A stretch of 64,000 nucleotides of DNA from Paracoccus nototheniae (GCF_004335005.1 NZ_RQRT01000005.1:62001-126000); one strand, 5' to 3'; counted from the stretch's first letter, positions 53,750 to 63,696 are shown. The notes: generated by a model from the letters alone, not told the origin. Program-made: numbers and translations.

Positions 53750-55351
53750 ATGACACGACGCTTTCTTGCCGCCGCCTCTGCCATCGCGCTTTGTGCGGGG
53801 ACCGCACAGGCGGACACGGTGCTGCACATCCTTCACACCAATGACGTGCACAGCCGGATCGAGCCGATCAATGGTTCCGACAGCACCTGCAGCGACGAGG
53901 AAAAGGCCGCCGACGAATGTTTCGGCGGCGTCGCCCGGATCGCCACCAAGATCAACGAGCTGCGCGACCAGATCACCGCCGAGGGCGGCAATGTCATCGT
54001 GCTGGATGCGGGCGATCAGTATCAGGGGACGCTGTTCTACACGACCTACAAGGGCGAAGAGGTGACCGAGTTCATGTCGGCCATTGGCTATGATGCGATG
54101 GCGGTGGGCAATCATGAATTCGACGACGGCCCCGAGGGGCTGGCCGTGCTGACCGACGGGGTGGAGTTCCCGATCCTGTCCAGCAATCTGGATGTCTCGC
54201 AGTCCAATGTGCTGGCCGACAAGATCGCCAAGCACACCGTGCTTGAGGTCGGCGATACCCGCATCGGCATCATCTCGGCCTTGGCGATGGACACGCCGGA
54301 AACCGCCTCGCCCGGTCCGAGCGTGATCTTTCAGGACGATGCCGACAGCCTTGCCGCCGCCGCCGCCGAACTGGCCGATCAGGGCGTCGACAAGGTCATC
54401 GCGCTGACCCATGTGGGCTATGTCCGCGATCTGGAACTGGCCGCCGAAGTGCCCGGCATCGATGCGATCATCGGCGGGCATTCCCACACGCTGCTGGGCG
54501 GGATGGAGGGCGCGGTCGCGGCCTATCCCACGATGGTCGACGGTCCCGATGGCACGGCAGTGCCGGTCGCGCAGGCCTATGCCTATGGCAAGTATCTGGG
54601 GCATCTGACGCTGACCTTTGACGATGCGGGCACGCTGACGGCGGTCGAGGGACAGCCGGTGCTGCTGGACGCCTCGGTCCCCGAGGATGAGGCGATCGCC
54701 GCGCGTGTGGCCGAGATGGCCGAACCCATCGCCGCCCTGCGCGAAGAGGTCGTGGCGACCACGACGGCGCCGATCGAGGGCGCGCGCGAGGTCTGCCGGG
54801 CGCAGGAATGCGCGATGGGCAATCTGGTGGCCGATGCCATGCTGGACCGCGTGGCCGATCAGGGCATCACCATCGCCATCCAGAACGGCGGCGGTCTGCG
54901 CGCCTCGATCGATGAAGGCGAAGTGACGATGGGCGAGGTCTATACCGTCCTGCCGTTCCAGAACACGCTGGCGACATTCCAGCTGACCGGCGCCGATGTC
55001 ATTGCCGCGCTGGAGAACGGCGTCAGCCAATACGAGGAACAGGCAGGCCGTTTCGCGCAGGTCGCGGGGCTGCAATACGCGGTCGATCCCGCAGCCCCGT
55101 CGGGCGCCCGCATCAGCGATGTGATGGTTCAGGCAGACGGGGAATGGGCGCCCATCGACGAGGCCGCGACCTATGGCGTGGCCACCAACAACTATATGCG
55201 CGGGGGCGGCGACGGCTATGCCGTCTTCGCCGCGAACGGGCAGAACGCCTATGATTTCGGCCCCGATCTGGCCGAGGTTCTGGCCGATTATCTGGGCGCG
55301 CAGCAGGACGGTTACGCGCCCTACACGGATGGTCGCATCACGGTGAAATAG
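53750..55351 (+). CDS. Periplasmic 5'-nucleotidase/2',3'-cyclic phosphodiesterase family protein
   Basis: A 533-residue secreted metallophosphatase of the UshA family. Signal peptide residues 1-22 (cleavage after AQA). The N-terminal metal-binding domain shows HTNDVHSR, DAGDQYQG, GNHEFDDG, LTHVG and GGHSHTLLGG; the C-terminal substrate domain has NGGGLRA and LPFQNTLATFQLTG. It should release phosphate and nucleosides from nucleotides outside the cytoplasm. An inverted repeat ATTGGTC/GACCAAT (53668-53674, 53730-53736) lies upstream, in the gap shared with the divergent DUF952 gene. Confidence 0.92.
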   Translation: MTRRFLAAASAIALCAGTAQADTVLHILHTNDVHSRIEPINGSDSTCSDEEKAADECFGGVARIATKINELRDQITAEGGNVIVLDAGDQYQGTLFYTTYKGEEVTEFMSAIGYDAMAVGNHEFDDGPEGLAVLTDGVEFPILSSNLDVSQSNVLADKIAKHTVLEVGDTRIGIISALAMDTPETASPGPSVIFQDDADSLAAAAAELADQGVDKVIALTHVGYVRDLELAAEVPGIDAIIGGHSHTLLGGMEGAVAAYPTMVDGPDGTAVPVAQAYAYGKYLGHLTLTFDDAGTLTAVEGQPVLLDASVPEDEAIAARVAEMAEPIAALREEVVATTTAPIEGAREVCRAQECAMGNLVADAMLDRVADQGITIAIQNGGGLRASIDEGEVTMGEVYTVLPFQNTLATFQLTGADVIAALENGVSQYEEQAGRFAQVAGLQYAVDPAAPSGARISDVMVQADGEWAPIDEAATYGVATNNYMRGGGDGYAVFAANGQNAYDFGPDLAEVLADYLGAQQDGYAPYTDGRITVK

Positions 55352-55438
55352 ACCGTTTGTCGGTGCCGGGCAGATCGTCCGGCGCCGATCACTGCAAGGC
55401 ACGTTGGCATGGCGCGCTTGATCGGCTAAGCGGGCGTC

Positions 55439-56032
55439 ATGCGGACGGGCTTTCCCCTCGCGCGGCCCGGGCTGCGCATCGGAATTCTGGGCGGGTCTTT
55501 CGATCCGGCCCATGCGGGCCATGTGCTGATCAGCAAGGTGGCCCTGCGGCGCCTGAAACTGGACCGCGTCTGGTGGCTGGTGTCTCCGGGCAATCCGCTG
55601 AAACCGCACGGACCCGGCCCCTTGCCGCAGCGGATGGCCGCGGCCCGGCGACTGATCCATGATCCCCGCATTCTGGTCACCGATCTTGAGGCGCGGCTTG
55701 GCCTGCGCATGACCGCCGACACGCTGGCAGCGCTGGCACGGCTGTATCCGGGCGTGCATTTCGTCTGGCTGATGGGGTCGGACAATATGGTTCAGTTCCA
55801 TCACTGGGACCGCTGGCGACAGATCGCGGCGGATGTGCCCATCGCCGTGCTGGCGCGGCCCGGATCACGGCTGGCGGCCCGCCAGTCGGTCGCGGCCCTG
55901 ACCTTGCGCGCCTTTCGCCTGCCCGAGACGCGGGCTCGCGCGCTGGCCACCCGCGCCACCCCGGCCTGGGTGCTGCTGAACCTGCCGATGTCGGGCCTGT
56001 CCTCCACCCAGTTGCGAAAGGGCCGGGCATGA
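55439..56032 (+). CDS. nadD: Nicotinate-nucleotide adenylyltransferase
   Basis: A 197-residue enzyme making deamido-NAD from nicotinate mononucleotide and ATP. IGILGGSFDPAHAGHVLI carries the HxGH site, and the C-terminal SGLSSTQLRKG is the ISSTxIR motif. ATG 55439 lies 87 bases after the phosphatase. In many relatives nadD is next to rsfS or proA; here dacB follows with a four-base overlap. Confidence 0.95.
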   Translation: MRTGFPLARPGLRIGILGGSFDPAHAGHVLISKVALRRLKLDRVWWLVSPGNPLKPHGPGPLPQRMAAARRLIHDPRILVTDLEARLGLRMTADTLAALARLYPGVHFVWLMGSDNMVQFHHWDRWRQIAADVPIAVLARPGSRLAARQSVAALTLRAFRLPETRARALATRATPAWVLLNLPMSGLSSTQLRKGRA

Positions 56033-57450
56033 GCATGGATCGCCGCCGGTTTCTGACCTCGGCCCTTGCGGGGGCAATACTGCCTTCGGTCTTGAACGCC
56101 CAAGGGACGCTGCCGCGCCCGCCGCAGCGACCGCCGGTCGATCCGCGCGACCTGCTGCGGCGGGCGGCGTTGCCCGGCCAGACGGCCTATGCGCTGACCG
56201 ACGCTGGCGGGCCGCTGGCGATGGCCCGCGCCGAGATACCCTTGGCGCCCGCCAGCACGATGAAGGCTGTCACCGCACTTTATGCGCTGGACCGGCTTGG
56301 CCCCGGCCACCGTTTTGCGACGCAGCTGATCCGGGCGGGTGATCTGCTGGTGCTGGCCGGCGGCGGCGACCCGGTGCTGAGCACCGACGATCTGGCGGCG
56401 CTGGCCGAGCAGCTGGCGCAATCGGGCCAGCCCGCGCCCGCACGTTTCGCGGTCTGGGGTGGCGCGCTGCCGCATCTGGCCGAGATCGCTGACGAACAGG
56501 CCGATCACCTGCCCTATAATCCTGCCATCTCGGGGATGATGCTGAATTTCAACCGCGTCTATCTGGGCTGGGCGCGGGTCGGATCGGGTCATCAGATCAG
56601 CGTCGAGGCTCGGGCCGCGCGCCAGTCCCCGCGCGCCTATACGATCACCGCCATGCCCGGCGATCATCGCGATCTGTTCACCTATCGCCATGATCTGGAA
56701 CGGGAATACTGGACCATCTCGCGCGCGGCGATGGGCCGGACGGGCAGCCGCTGGTTGCCGGTCCGCCTGCCCGAACTCTATGCCGCCGACGTGTTTCAGA
56801 CGCTGTGCCGCGCGCGCGGCGTGGTCCTGCCCGCGCCCGAGGTCATCGACCGCCTGCCCGAAGGTCAGGTGGTGGCCCGCCATGACAGCCCCCCCGTGCA
56901 ATCGCTGATCCGCGACATGCTGCAGTTTTCGACCAACCTGACCGCCGAGGCGCTTGGCCTGCATGCCAGCGGCGCCGCCACCCCCGCCGCCTCGGCCGAG
57001 GCGATGCAACAATGGCTGGCCGGGGCGGATCAGGGCGATTTGGGACAGGGGATGCGGCTGGCCGACCATTCGGGTCTGTCGCAAGGCAGCCGGATCAGCC
57101 CCTTTGCGATGACCCGCATTCTGGCCGGGCCGGGGCGCGATCTGATGCTGGCTCCGCTGCTGCGTCAGGATCCGCTGTCGGATGGGACCGAGACCGCCGA
57201 TCTGCCGCGCATGGCCGCCAAGACCGGAACGCTGAATTTCGTGTCGAACCTTGCGGGCTATGTCACCAGCCCGTCGGGGGCCGAGGGCGTCTTTGCCATT
57301 TTTTGCGAGGATCCGGCCCGTCGTCAGGCCGCCATCGGACAGGAACTGCCCGATGGGGTGGCCGTCTGGACGCGGCAGGCCAAGGCGCTGCAACGCGACC
57401 TGACCCGCGCATTCGCTCAACGGCTGGAAAGCGAATCGCCTAGACGGTGA
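56029..57450 (+). CDS. dacB: D-alanyl-D-alanine carboxypeptidase/endopeptidase, PBP4 type (S13)
   Basis: A 473-residue class C penicillin-binding protein of family S13 that trims or cuts peptidoglycan in the periplasm. The three active-site motifs are S76-T-M-K79, S301-T-N303 and K398-T-G400. The N-terminus DRRRFLTSALAGA with hydrophobic stretch looks like a Tat signal, with S-V-L-N-A cleavage. It overlaps nadD by four bases and the convergent TerB-like gene by 11. Confidence 0.93.
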   Translation: MSMDRRRFLTSALAGAILPSVLNAQGTLPRPPQRPPVDPRDLLRRAALPGQTAYALTDAGGPLAMARAEIPLAPASTMKAVTALYALDRLGPGHRFATQLIRAGDLLVLAGGGDPVLSTDDLAALAEQLAQSGQPAPARFAVWGGALPHLAEIADEQADHLPYNPAISGMMLNFNRVYLGWARVGSGHQISVEARAARQSPRAYTITAMPGDHRDLFTYRHDLEREYWTISRAAMGRTGSRWLPVRLPELYAADVFQTLCRARGVVLPAPEVIDRLPEGQVVARHDSPPVQSLIRDMLQFSTNLTAEALGLHASGAATPAASAEAMQQWLAGADQGDLGQGMRLADHSGLSQGSRISPFAMTRILAGPGRDLMLAPLLRQDPLSDGTETADLPRMAAKTGTLNFVSNLAGYVTSPSGAEGVFAIFCEDPARRQAAIGQELPDGVAVWTRQAKALQRDLTRAFAQRLESESPRR

Positions 57451-57862
57451 TGTGGCGCACGCGGGCCGACAGTTCGATCGCTGCGGCATGCAGGCGGCTG
57501 ATGTTCAGCTGGTCGCGGATCTCGGCCAGCATCATCACCTCGCCCTCGTACAGGCGCCCGTCCGCGGCGCCCACGTCGCAGGCCAGCGCATAGGCGGTCT
57601 CGTACAGCTTTTCGGGCAGCGCGTCGCGGATCAGGCCGAACAGCGCGTCCACGCCATCCTCTTCCTCGAACAGGGTCATCACCGTCTGGCTGATCGGTCG
57701 GATGCGGTCGTCGTCATAGGCGGCAAAGACCGGCGCGTGATCGACCATCCGCTGGATCGCCACCAGTTCCGAGGTTCGGATGGTGTTGTCGGAACAGGAC
57801 ACCGCCACCATGACCGCGACCAGCGCGTCGCAGGGGGACAGGGAAGGCAGGTCGATGGTCAT
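57440..57862 (-). CDS. TerB-like (tellurite resistance/DjlA N-domain) protein
   Basis: A 140-residue, acidic, all-helical protein of the TerB-like family, with [23 protein letters not shown] and [15 protein letters not shown]. These small proteins may bind divalent metals through conserved Asp/Glu; the role here is unknown. ATG 57862 has GGAGAGAACC before it; the frame extends upstream to 58048 but across the lysS start region. It is convergent with dacB and divergent from lysS. Confidence 0.82.
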   Translation of the reverse strand: MTIDLPSLSPCDALVAVMVAVSCSDNTIRTSELVAIQRMVDHAPVFAAYDDDRIRPISQTVMTLFEEEDGVDALFGLIRDALPEKLYETAYALACDVGAADGRLYEGEVMMLAEIRDQLNISRLHAAAIELSARVRHITV

Positions 57863-57950
57863 GGTTCTCTCCGGTTCGTTCAGGCGCAAATTATTGACGA
57901 TGCGCGGCGCTTTCAATAAGCGTTCCGGACCCATGACAGGAGATCCGCCC

Positions 57951-59549
57951 ATGACCACCCTGCGCGACGCCGCGATGCAATCGAAGGCCTGGCCATTCGA
58001 AGAGGCGCGCCGGGTGCTGAAACGGTACGAGAAATCGCCCCCCGCCAAGGGCTATGTCCTGTTCGAGACCGGCTATGGCCCCTCGGGCCTGCCCCATATC
58101 GGCACCTTCGGAGAGGTCGCGCGCACCTCGATGATCCGCCGCGCCTTTCAGGAAATCAGCGACATCCCCACCAGGCTGGTCTGTTTTTCCGACGATCTGG
58201 ACGGCATGCGCAAGGTGCCCGAGAACGTCCCCGATCAGGAACGGCTGAAAGATCACCTGCAGCTGCCGCTGACCTCGGTCCCCGATCCCTTCGGCACGCA
58301 TGACAGCTTCGGCGCCCATAACAACGCCATGCTGCGGCGCTTTCTGGACACGTTCGGTTTTGAATACGAATTCGTCAGCGCCACCGAATATTACAAATCC
58401 GGCCAGTTCGACACGGTCCTGCTGCGCGCCGCCGAACGCTATGATGACATCATGGCGGTGATGCTGGCATCCTTGCGCGAGGAACGCCAGCAGACCTATT
58501 CCTGCTTCCTGCCGATCAGCCCGAAAACGGGCCGGGTGCTCTATGTGCCGATCAAGCATGTCGATGCCAAAGCGGGCACGATCACCTTCGACGAGGATGG
58601 TCAGGAAACCACCCTGCCGGTCACCGGCGGCCATGTGAAGCTGCAATGGAAGCCCGATTTCGGCGCCCGTTGGGCCGCCCTCGATGTCGATTTCGAGATG
58701 TATGGCAAGGATCACAGCACCAACACCCCCATCTATGACAAGATCTGCGAGATTTTGGGCGGCCGCAAACCCGAACATTTCACCTATGAGCTGTTTCTGG
58801 ATCAGGACGGGCAAAAGATCAGCAAGTCCAAGGGGAACGGTTTGTCGATCGACGAATGGCTGACCTATGCCTCGACCGAAAGCCTGTCCTATTTCATGTA
58901 TCAGAAACCGAAATCGGCCAAGCGCATGTATTTCGACGTGATCCCAAAGGCGGTCGACGAATACCACCAGCAGCTGCGCGCCTATCCGGGCCAGACGCCC
59001 GATCAGCAACTGGCCAATCCGGTCTGGCACATCCATGGCGGCGATGTTCCGGCCTCCGACATGGTGGTGCCGTTCCAGATGCTGCTGAACCTCGCCGCCG
59101 TGGCGGGTCAGACCGGCAAGGAGGGGCTCTGGGGCTTCATCCGTCGCTACGCCCCCGACACCTCGCCCGAAACCCATCCCGGTCTCGATCAGGCGGCGGG
59201 CTTTGCGCTGCGCTATTTCACCGATTTCGTGGCCCCCACCCGCGCCTTCCGCGCCCCCACCGACATCGAACGGGTGGCGATGCAGGATCTGGCCGCCCGA
59301 CTTTCGGCCTGGGATCAGCCTGCCGATCCCGAAACCCTGCAATCGATGGTCTTCGCGGTGGGCAAGGATCACGGGTTCGAGCCCCTGCGCGACTGGTTCG
59401 GCGCCCTCTATCAGGTTCTGCTGGGTGCCGATCAGGGGCCGCGCTTCGGCGGCTTCATCGCGCTTTACGGGATCGATGAGACCCGCGCCCTGATCGAGGA
59501 TGCGCTGGCCGGCAAGCTGGTCACCCCTCAGGCTCCGCTTCCGGCCTGA
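57951..59549 (+). CDS. lysS: Lysyl-tRNA synthetase, class I
   Basis: A 532-residue class I enzyme. The HIGH-like motif is PHIGTFGE near residue 50 and the KMSKS-like loop is KISKSKGNG near 289. The C-terminal anticodon domain is all-helical. Class I LysRS is the form in Archaea and a subset of bacteria including many alphaproteobacteria. ATG 57951 is preferred over 57933 because AGGAG is eight bases before it. Confidence 0.95.
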   Translation: MTTLRDAAMQSKAWPFEEARRVLKRYEKSPPAKGYVLFETGYGPSGLPHIGTFGEVARTSMIRRAFQEISDIPTRLVCFSDDLDGMRKVPENVPDQERLKDHLQLPLTSVPDPFGTHDSFGAHNNAMLRRFLDTFGFEYEFVSATEYYKSGQFDTVLLRAAERYDDIMAVMLASLREERQQTYSCFLPISPKTGRVLYVPIKHVDAKAGTITFDEDGQETTLPVTGGHVKLQWKPDFGARWAALDVDFEMYGKDHSTNTPIYDKICEILGGRKPEHFTYELFLDQDGQKISKSKGNGLSIDEWLTYASTESLSYFMYQKPKSAKRMYFDVIPKAVDEYHQQLRAYPGQTPDQQLANPVWHIHGGDVPASDMVVPFQMLLNLAAVAGQTGKEGLWGFIRRYAPDTSPETHPGLDQAAGFALRYFTDFVAPTRAFRAPTDIERVAMQDLAARLSAWDQPADPETLQSMVFAVGKDHGFEPLRDWFGALYQVLLGADQGPRFGGFIALYGIDETRALIEDALAGKLVTPQAPLPA

Positions 59550-59550
59550 T

Positions 59551-59608
59551 CCTTTCATCTTGGCGGAAATATCCTCGGGGGGTCCGGGGGGCAGACGGCC
59601 CCCCGGCC
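59551..59608 (-). repeat. Dispersed intergenic hairpin repeat, copy B
   Basis: On the minus strand this reads almost identically to 38197-38254: CCGGGGGGC-type stem (arms 59584-59592 and 59598-59606), C tract, GAGGATATTT, CCAAGATGAAAG. It begins directly after the lysS stop and may terminate it. The rest of the 207-base gap holds GTTAACC at about 59675 and the ribosome-binding site AGGAAGGGA of the next gene. Confidence 0.85.
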
Positions 59609-59756
59609 TGACGCCCGCCCCCGCGCCAGGCGTTGCGCGCCCATGCCCCGCAACGCCCGCATCGCCAAGACTTCGTTAACCACTCAGCGCCTATGCCTTG
59701 ACGCATCGGACCGGGTCGCCGCGCCCGGCCATCATGCCGTCAGGAAGGGATAGCCG

Positions 59757-62051
59757 ATGAATATTGCGATCACCAACGGGCTTTTGCTGATGCCCCCCGC
59801 CTTCAGGGCGGGGCTGGGCGCCTGGTCGCGCAGCGACGGAACCTCGGGCAGCCCGATCTGGGCGCAGGCGGCAAATGCATCGCTGGTCCCGGCCGATCAG
59901 GATTTCGGCGCCTGTCTGGAAATCGCCAAAGAACAGACAACCACCAGCCTGCGCTTCATGGGCGAGACGCCGATGATCCCCGGCGTCTATCTGCGCGTCT
60001 CGGCGCGCGTCAAGGCGGTGGCGGGGGCGCTGGCCAGTGTCCGCATCGCGGGCTGGGCGGGCAATGGCGCGCGGGCCGCCGTGCCGGGGCTGGTCACCAC
60101 GGGCCCCACCGCCGCCCTGACCAGCTATGGCGAGGTGGTCGAGGTCAGCGCCATCGTCGGCGTAGGCCGTCGCGCGGGCGTGGACATGGCTTGGGGCGCG
60201 CAGCCTGTCTATGGTCATTTCGGGCTGGATCTGGTGGGCGCCAATGGCGGTGCCTTCCGCATCGAATCGATCCGGATCGAGGATATCACCGCGGCCTTCG
60301 TTCCCTCGCTGCTGGATTGGGTCGATGTGCGCGATTACGGCGCAGTGGGCGACGGGGTCACCAATGATCTGGCGGCGTTTCTGGCCGCCGACCGGGCGGC
60401 GGATGGCGGCTCGGTTCTGGTGCCTCAGGGGACGTTCTTCATCGGCGGCGATCTGTCCATCGAAAGCCCGATCCGCTTCAAGGGGCGCATCACCATGCCT
60501 GCGGCCAACCGCGCCTCGTTCATGCGCAGCTTTGATTTCCCGACCTATGCGGCGGCCTTCGGGGACGAAACGGTGGGCATGCAGAAGGCGCTGCAGGCGC
60601 TGCTGGGTTTCACCGATCACATCTCGCTGGATCTGTGCGGGCGGCGGGTGGATCTGACCGAACCGCTGACCCTGTCGGATCTGGCCCCGACGCTGGACGG
60701 GTTCTCGAACCGCCGGGTCATCCAGAACGGCTCGATCCAGGCCAAGGAGGGTCCGGCCTGGACTGTCGGGCGCGCCAGCAGCGTGGGCACCTACAACCCC
60801 GCCCAGCCCTTCCTGCTGACCGGCGTCGCCAATGTCGCCGCGATCGAGATCGGCAGCCGCGTCACCGGCAACGGCGTCGGGCGCGAGGTCTATGTCAATG
60901 ACAAGAACGTCGCCACGGGCACACTGACCCTGTCCCAGCATCTGTATGGCGGGGCGGGCACGCGCAGCTATACCTTCGAACGCTATCGCTATCTGTTCGA
61001 TTTCTCGGGCGTGCGCGAGCTGAGCCGGCTGAACTTCAACAAGATCGACTTCAACAGCGGGCGCGTGGCCAGCGGCGTGATGCTGGCCCCCAAGGGTGAG
61101 ATGATCCAGTTCACCGATTGCTATTTCACCCGTCCCGTCAACCGCGGCATCACCTCGATCGGGCGCGGCTGTCAGGATCTGCTGGTCGATAACTGCCAGT
61201 TCATCTCGAACGATCTGGACCTGCCCGCCCAGCAGCGCACGACCGTTGCGATCAACGTCAATGCCAATGACATCAAGATCCGCAACAACCGCTTTGTGCG
61301 CTTCGCGCATTTTCTGGTGGCCAATGGCGGCGGGCATATCGTCTCGGGCAATCACTGGTTTCAGGGCGACGGCTCGGGCGAGGGGTTGCGCTATGCCGGG
61401 CTGGTGCTGACCCAGCCCAATGTGCAGACCACGGTATCGGGCAATTACATCGACAACGCCTCGATCGAATGGACGAACGAACACAGCGCGATCCCGAATT
61501 TCACCGGGACCGAGTTCAGCTTTGGTGGGCTGACCCTGACCGGTAACACCTTCCTGTGTTCGAACACCGCCCCCTGGTTCACCTGGATCACCGTCAAGCC
61601 CTATGGCACGGGGCATTTCATTCAGGGGCTGAACGTGGTCGGCAATGTGTTCAAGGCGCTGTTCGGCAATGTCACCCGGATCGACCGGGTCGATACCTCG
61701 ATCGCCGATCTGAACTACAGCCAGATGCGCAACCTGCAGTTCGAGGCGAACACCTTCAACGGCATCGACACCTATGTTGCCAATCCGCTGATGGTGCAGG
61801 TCACCCAGAACACCGCCACCTCGGTCTGGACCAGCCCGGCGCTGAATGGTCTGCCGTTTCAGGGCTGGGCCAGATCGGTGCAATCGGTGGTGACCGAAAC
61901 CGCGCTGATCAATCCGGGCGGCGCCCGCATCGATGCCAGCCCGACCGTCACGCCCGAGATTGGTGCCGCCCGCCGCCAACTGCGCCTGAACTGGGCACAG
62001 CCCTTGCGCGGGCGGGTCTGCATCTATGCCCGGATGGACCGCCCGCAATAG
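59757..62051 (+). CDS. Right-handed beta-helix (pectate lyase-like) protein, candidate GTA/phage spike fibre
   Basis: A 764-residue protein without signal peptide. Residues 1-180 form a beta-rich N-terminal domain (MNIAITNGLLLMPPAFRAGL at the start); a pectate lyase/GH28-like beta-helix follows from about 190 (VDVRDYGAVGDGVTNDLAAF) with many N-x-F/I-type rungs (NNRFVRF, GNHWFQG, GNYIDN, GNTFLC). Such proteins are phage tailspikes or polysaccharide-binding fibres. In R. capsulatus the GTA head-spike fibre is encoded outside the main cluster, so this is a fair candidate for it here. An ordinary polysaccharide-modifying enzyme is the alternative, but the missing signal peptide argues against it. 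Confidence 0.75.
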   Translation: MNIAITNGLLLMPPAFRAGLGAWSRSDGTSGSPIWAQAANASLVPADQDFGACLEIAKEQTTTSLRFMGETPMIPGVYLRVSARVKAVAGALASVRIAGWAGNGARAAVPGLVTTGPTAALTSYGEVVEVSAIVGVGRRAGVDMAWGAQPVYGHFGLDLVGANGGAFRIESIRIEDITAAFVPSLLDWVDVRDYGAVGDGVTNDLAAFLAADRAADGGSVLVPQGTFFIGGDLSIESPIRFKGRITMPAANRASFMRSFDFPTYAAAFGDETVGMQKALQALLGFTDHISLDLCGRRVDLTEPLTLSDLAPTLDGFSNRRVIQNGSIQAKEGPAWTVGRASSVGTYNPAQPFLLTGVANVAAIEIGSRVTGNGVGREVYVNDKNVATGTLTLSQHLYGGAGTRSYTFERYRYLFDFSGVRELSRLNFNKIDFNSGRVASGVMLAPKGEMIQFTDCYFTRPVNRGITSIGRGCQDLLVDNCQFISNDLDLPAQQRTTVAINVNANDIKIRNNRFVRFAHFLVANGGGHIVSGNHWFQGDGSGEGLRYAGLVLTQPNVQTTVSGNYIDNASIEWTNEHSAIPNFTGTEFSFGGLTLTGNTFLCSNTAPWFTWITVKPYGTGHFIQGLNVVGNVFKALFGNVTRIDRVDTSIADLNYSQMRNLQFEANTFNGIDTYVANPLMVQVTQNTATSVWTSPALNGLPFQGWARSVQSVVTETALINPGGARIDASPTVTPEIGAARRQLRLNWAQPLRGRVCIYARMDRPQ

Positions 62052-62069
62052 GGCGGGGCGGTTGACACG

Positions 62070-62103
62070 GGTGGGGGCCGGGCGCAACTCTGGCCCCCAC
62101 CCG
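62070..62103. terminator. Strong stem-loop between the beta-helix gene and the SulP gene
   Basis: GGGTGGGGGCC and GGCCCCCACCC make a perfect 11-bp stem with a 12-base loop in the 65-base gap. A TTGACA lies just before it (62063-62068), so the stem would cover the -10 region of that promoter. It may be a terminator, an operator or a leader structure. Confidence 0.45.
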
Positions 62104-62116
62104 ACCGGAGCGCCGC

Positions 62117-63670
62117 ATGGCCTATCGTCCTGCCTTCCTTGACGTTTCCTTTGATCTCAAAGACCTGCAGGCGGGTCTGACGGTCGCCATCGTGGCGCTG
62201 CCTTTGTCGCTGGCCATCGCGATCGCCAGCGGCGTGGGGCCGGAACGCGGGCTGGTCACCGCCATCATCGGCGGCTTTCTGGTCAGCGCAATGGGCGGCA
62301 CCCGCCATCAGATCGGCGGCCCCGCCGGGGCCTTTATCGTGCTGGTCGCCGGTTGCGTCGCTGCCATCGGGATCGAGGGGCTGGTGCTGGCCACGATCCT
62401 GTCCGGCATCATGCTGGCCGTTCTTGGCGCGCTGCGGCTTGGCGGGGCGATCCGCTTTGTGCCCTATCCGGTCATCCTGGGTTTTACCGCCGGCATCGCG
62501 GTGATCATTGCCGCCAGCCAGCTGCGCGATCTGCTGGGCCTGACGCTGTCCGGCCCCGAACCCGGCATGCTGATCCCCAAGCTGGCCGCCCTGTGGGATG
62601 CCCGCGCGACCCTGTCGCCGGGATCGGCCATCATTGCCGCGCTGACCGTGGTGGTCATTCTGGCCTGCCAGCGATGGGCGCCGCGCCTGCCTGCGATGCT
62701 GCTGGGCATCGTTGCGGCCACGCTGGCCGCGCAACTGCTGGACGCGCCGTCGGTCTTTGACCGCTTCGGCGCGCTGCCCGCCGGTCTGCCCATGCCGGTT
62801 CTGCCCGCTTTGGGCTGGGATGCGGTTCTGGCCGCGCTGCCTTTTGCGGTGGCCTTCACCCTGCTGGGGGCCATCGAATCGCTGCTGTCGGCGATGGTCG
62901 CCGATCAGATGTCGGGCAGCCGGATGCGCCCCGATGACGAGCTGATCGGGCAGGGTCTGGCCAATATCGGCGCGGGCCTGTTCGGGGGGTTCTGCACCAC
63001 CGGCACCATCGCCCGCACCGCGACCAATGTGAAGGCGGGCAGCCGGGGTCCGGCCTCGGGGATGATCCATGCGGGGCTGCTGCTGGGGTTCCTGCTGCTG
63101 GCGGCGCCGCTGGTGGGGGCGATCCCGCTGGCGGGGCTGGCGGGGCTGCTGATGATCGTGTCGTGGAAGATGATCGAGACGCATGCCATCGCCCATCTGA
63201 TCCGCATGGACCTGCCCGAGGCCGGGGTGATGGCCGCCACCTTTCTGACCGTCGTGCTGGACGATCTGACCTCGGGCATCCTTCTGGGCATGGCGCTGGC
63301 CGGGCTGCTGTTCATCGCCCGCATGTCGCGCGAGGGGCAGGTGCGATCGTTGCCCACAGGTCCCGACGCGCCGCATGACCAGATGACCATTCATCTGACC
63401 GGGCCGGTCTTCTTCGGCTCGGTCGCGCGGATCGAGGGCGCGCTGGACCGCATCAACGCCCATCCGCGCCTGCTGCTGCTGCAGATGTCCGATGTCACCC
63501 TGATCGACCGCAGCGGCGCGCGGATGATTCAGGATTTGACCGCACGGCTGGCGCGGCGGGGCACGCAGGTGGTCGTGATCGGCGCATCCGATCGTCAGGC
63601 TCAGGCGCTGAACGGCAGCGTTCCGACCGCCACCGACCCGGCCCATGCCCGGACCCTGACGGGCTTGTGA
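62117..63670 (+). CDS. SulP-family anion transporter with STAS domain
   Basis: A 517-residue membrane protein with about 12-14 helices. It starts with the LQAGLTVAIVALPLSLAIAIASG segment, has GGTRHQIGGPAGAFIVLV in the transport core, and ends in a cytoplasmic STAS domain (about 410-505, with LIDRSGARMIQDL). SulP proteins move sulfate, bicarbonate or organic anions, and the ion cannot be told here. Followed by a terminator, then the acs gene. Confidence 0.92.
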   Translation: MAYRPAFLDVSFDLKDLQAGLTVAIVALPLSLAIAIASGVGPERGLVTAIIGGFLVSAMGGTRHQIGGPAGAFIVLVAGCVAAIGIEGLVLATILSGIMLAVLGALRLGGAIRFVPYPVILGFTAGIAVIIAASQLRDLLGLTLSGPEPGMLIPKLAALWDARATLSPGSAIIAALTVVVILACQRWAPRLPAMLLGIVAATLAAQLLDAPSVFDRFGALPAGLPMPVLPALGWDAVLAALPFAVAFTLLGAIESLLSAMVADQMSGSRMRPDDELIGQGLANIGAGLFGGFCTTGTIARTATNVKAGSRGPASGMIHAGLLLGFLLLAAPLVGAIPLAGLAGLLMIVSWKMIETHAIAHLIRMDLPEAGVMAATFLTVVLDDLTSGILLGMALAGLLFIARMSREGQVRSLPTGPDAPHDQMTIHLTGPVFFGSVARIEGALDRINAHPRLLLLQMSDVTLIDRSGARMIQDLTARLARRGTQVVVIGASDRQAQALNGSVPTATDPAHARTLTGL

Positions 63671-63677
63671 ACGATTT

Positions 63678-63696
63678 ACAGGACCGTCCTGTTTTT
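63678..63696 (+). terminator. Small intrinsic terminator after the SulP gene
   Basis: ACAGGA-CCG-TCCTGT makes a 6-bp stem with three-base loop, followed by a run of Ts to 63696, seven bases after the stop. Confidence 0.7.

Noticed and set aside
53744..55804. A 686-codon minus-strand open frame opposite the 5'-nucleotidase gene
   Set aside because: The plus frame has a signal peptide and all metal ligands; the minus frame has no family similarity.
59691..62087. A 798-codon minus-strand open frame opposite the beta-helix gene
   Set aside because: Beta-helix repeats are clear on the plus strand, while the minus product is low-complexity R/G/A-rich.
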